From: Gammaproteobacteria bacterium
GTDB lineage: Bacteria; Pseudomonadota; Gammaproteobacteria; Pseudomonadales; Moraxellaceae
Direction of reading: 5' to 3'
Length of the DNA: 43,462 nucleotides
Assembly (NCBI GenBank): GCA_028868515.1
Contig: JAGWUI010000022.1
Coordinates: forward strand, 1 to 43,462
Shown here: positions 43,093 through 43,462 of the stretch, one piece after another
Position numbering within the stretch: position 1 is the stretch's first letter
Layout: the number at the start of each line of letters is the position of its first letter
Position numbers and translations under genes: made by a program
Notes under the pieces: generated by a model
What the model saw: the letters and a program-made list of their open reading frames with translations, nothing else
Database searches by the model: none
What the model was told of the DNA's origin: nothing

Positions 43093-43462
43093 ATGTTATG
43101 GAGTCTTATACTACCTATTTTAGTAATAATATTTACTTTCTCTTTTTATTACAAAATATATGGCAAAAAATGGCAAGGATCCAATGGGATGACTGCTGAT
43201 CGAATAATTTATAATTATAAAATTTCAAAAAGTAAGAAAGGAATTATTGCTGTATATATTGGTATAGATTGCGCTGGTTTTGATTTTTCTATAAATAGAA
43301 TGAAATGGTTTAATAGATTTTTTAAATCCCTCGGTTTTGGATTCATGCAATCCTTGACCAACCAAGATCTGAACAATGATATATATGTGTACTCTGATGA
43401 TTCACGGGTTTATAGCGCACTGTCTTCGGATCAGGCCGTACTCTCAAGTGTCACGGAGATTT
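43093..43462 (+). CDS. Unknown membrane-anchored protein, 5' part (cut by right window edge)
   Basis: An open frame of 123 codons runs off the right edge. AAGGAT lies about 9 bases before ATG 43093. The N-terminus is one hydrophobic helix (about 3-22) followed by a basic soluble region containing IIAVYIGIDCAGFDFSINRMKWFNRFF. The DNA is clearly more AT-rich than most of the window. The family is not recognised, and the absence of the C-terminus limits any call. Confidence 0.6.
   Translation, partial: MLWSLILPILVIIFTFSFYYKIYGKKWQGSNGMTADRIIYNYKISKSKKGIIAVYIGIDCAGFDFSINRMKWFNRFFKSLGFGFMQSLTNQDLNNDIYVYSDDSRVYSALSSDQAVLSSVTEI

Overview
The window reads as chromosomal DNA of a gammaproteobacterium in the Moraxellaceae, most likely Acinetobacter or a close relative. 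This is inferred from gene content (an AdeT-type binding protein, a cytoplasmic YkuD enzyme of the ElsL type, a MoxR/DUF58/TgpA cluster, mnmG, nadB, gcvH), moderate-to-low GC and gene style; I could not run a search. About 32 protein genes, five tRNAs and several dispersed palindromic repeats are supported. There is no prophage, transposase, CRISPR array or rRNA.

Layout. 1-5757: left-edge metC fragment, a MITE-like inverted repeat, gcvH, the fluoride channel crcB, a Bcr/CflA exporter, a small membrane protein, then a two-gene operon on the minus strand (GT4 glycosyltransferase and PAP2 phosphatase) preceded by four 7-bp PhoB-type repeats at exact 11-bp spacing. 5758-9639: an AT-rich secreted SGNH hydrolase, a zinc-ribbon coiled-coil membrane protein and a small exported protein. 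9759-13303: mnmG, an AdeT-like solute-binding protein and tRNA-Val(GAC). 13356-19201 (minus strand): tgpA, DUF58 and moxR, then the periplasmic serine protease mucD/degP. 19399-25773: nadB, a trimeric autotransporter adhesin, a NylA-like amidase and a His-rich small exported protein.

26124-29244 is a compact operon for methionine sulfoxide repair outside the cytoplasm: Tat-exported MsrB, lipoprotein-type MsrA and a DipZ/CcdA-thioredoxin protein that probably supplies electrons. 29775-30407 holds two small unknown membrane proteins. 30511-34891 is a TetR regulator divergent from a three-gene operon (dienoyl-CoA isomerase-like crotonase, CrtI-like FAD oxidoreductase, flavin/2Fe-2S reductase), with a tandem palindromic operator between them. 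This looks like a regulated lipid double-bond redox pathway that I cannot match to a described one. A second NylA-like amidase follows.

36598-37057 is a tandemly duplicated tRNA-Val(TAC)/tRNA-Asp(GTC) pair driven by a consensus promoter. Then come elsL, a Sel1-repeat protein, a lipoprotein alpha/beta hydrolase, an unknown membrane lipoprotein, rsuA and an AT-rich gene cut by the right edge.

The most interesting signals are the Pho-box array in front of the glycosyltransferase/PAP2 operon, which suggests phosphate-starvation lipid remodelling, and the TetR-controlled isomerase/desaturase-like/reductase operon.
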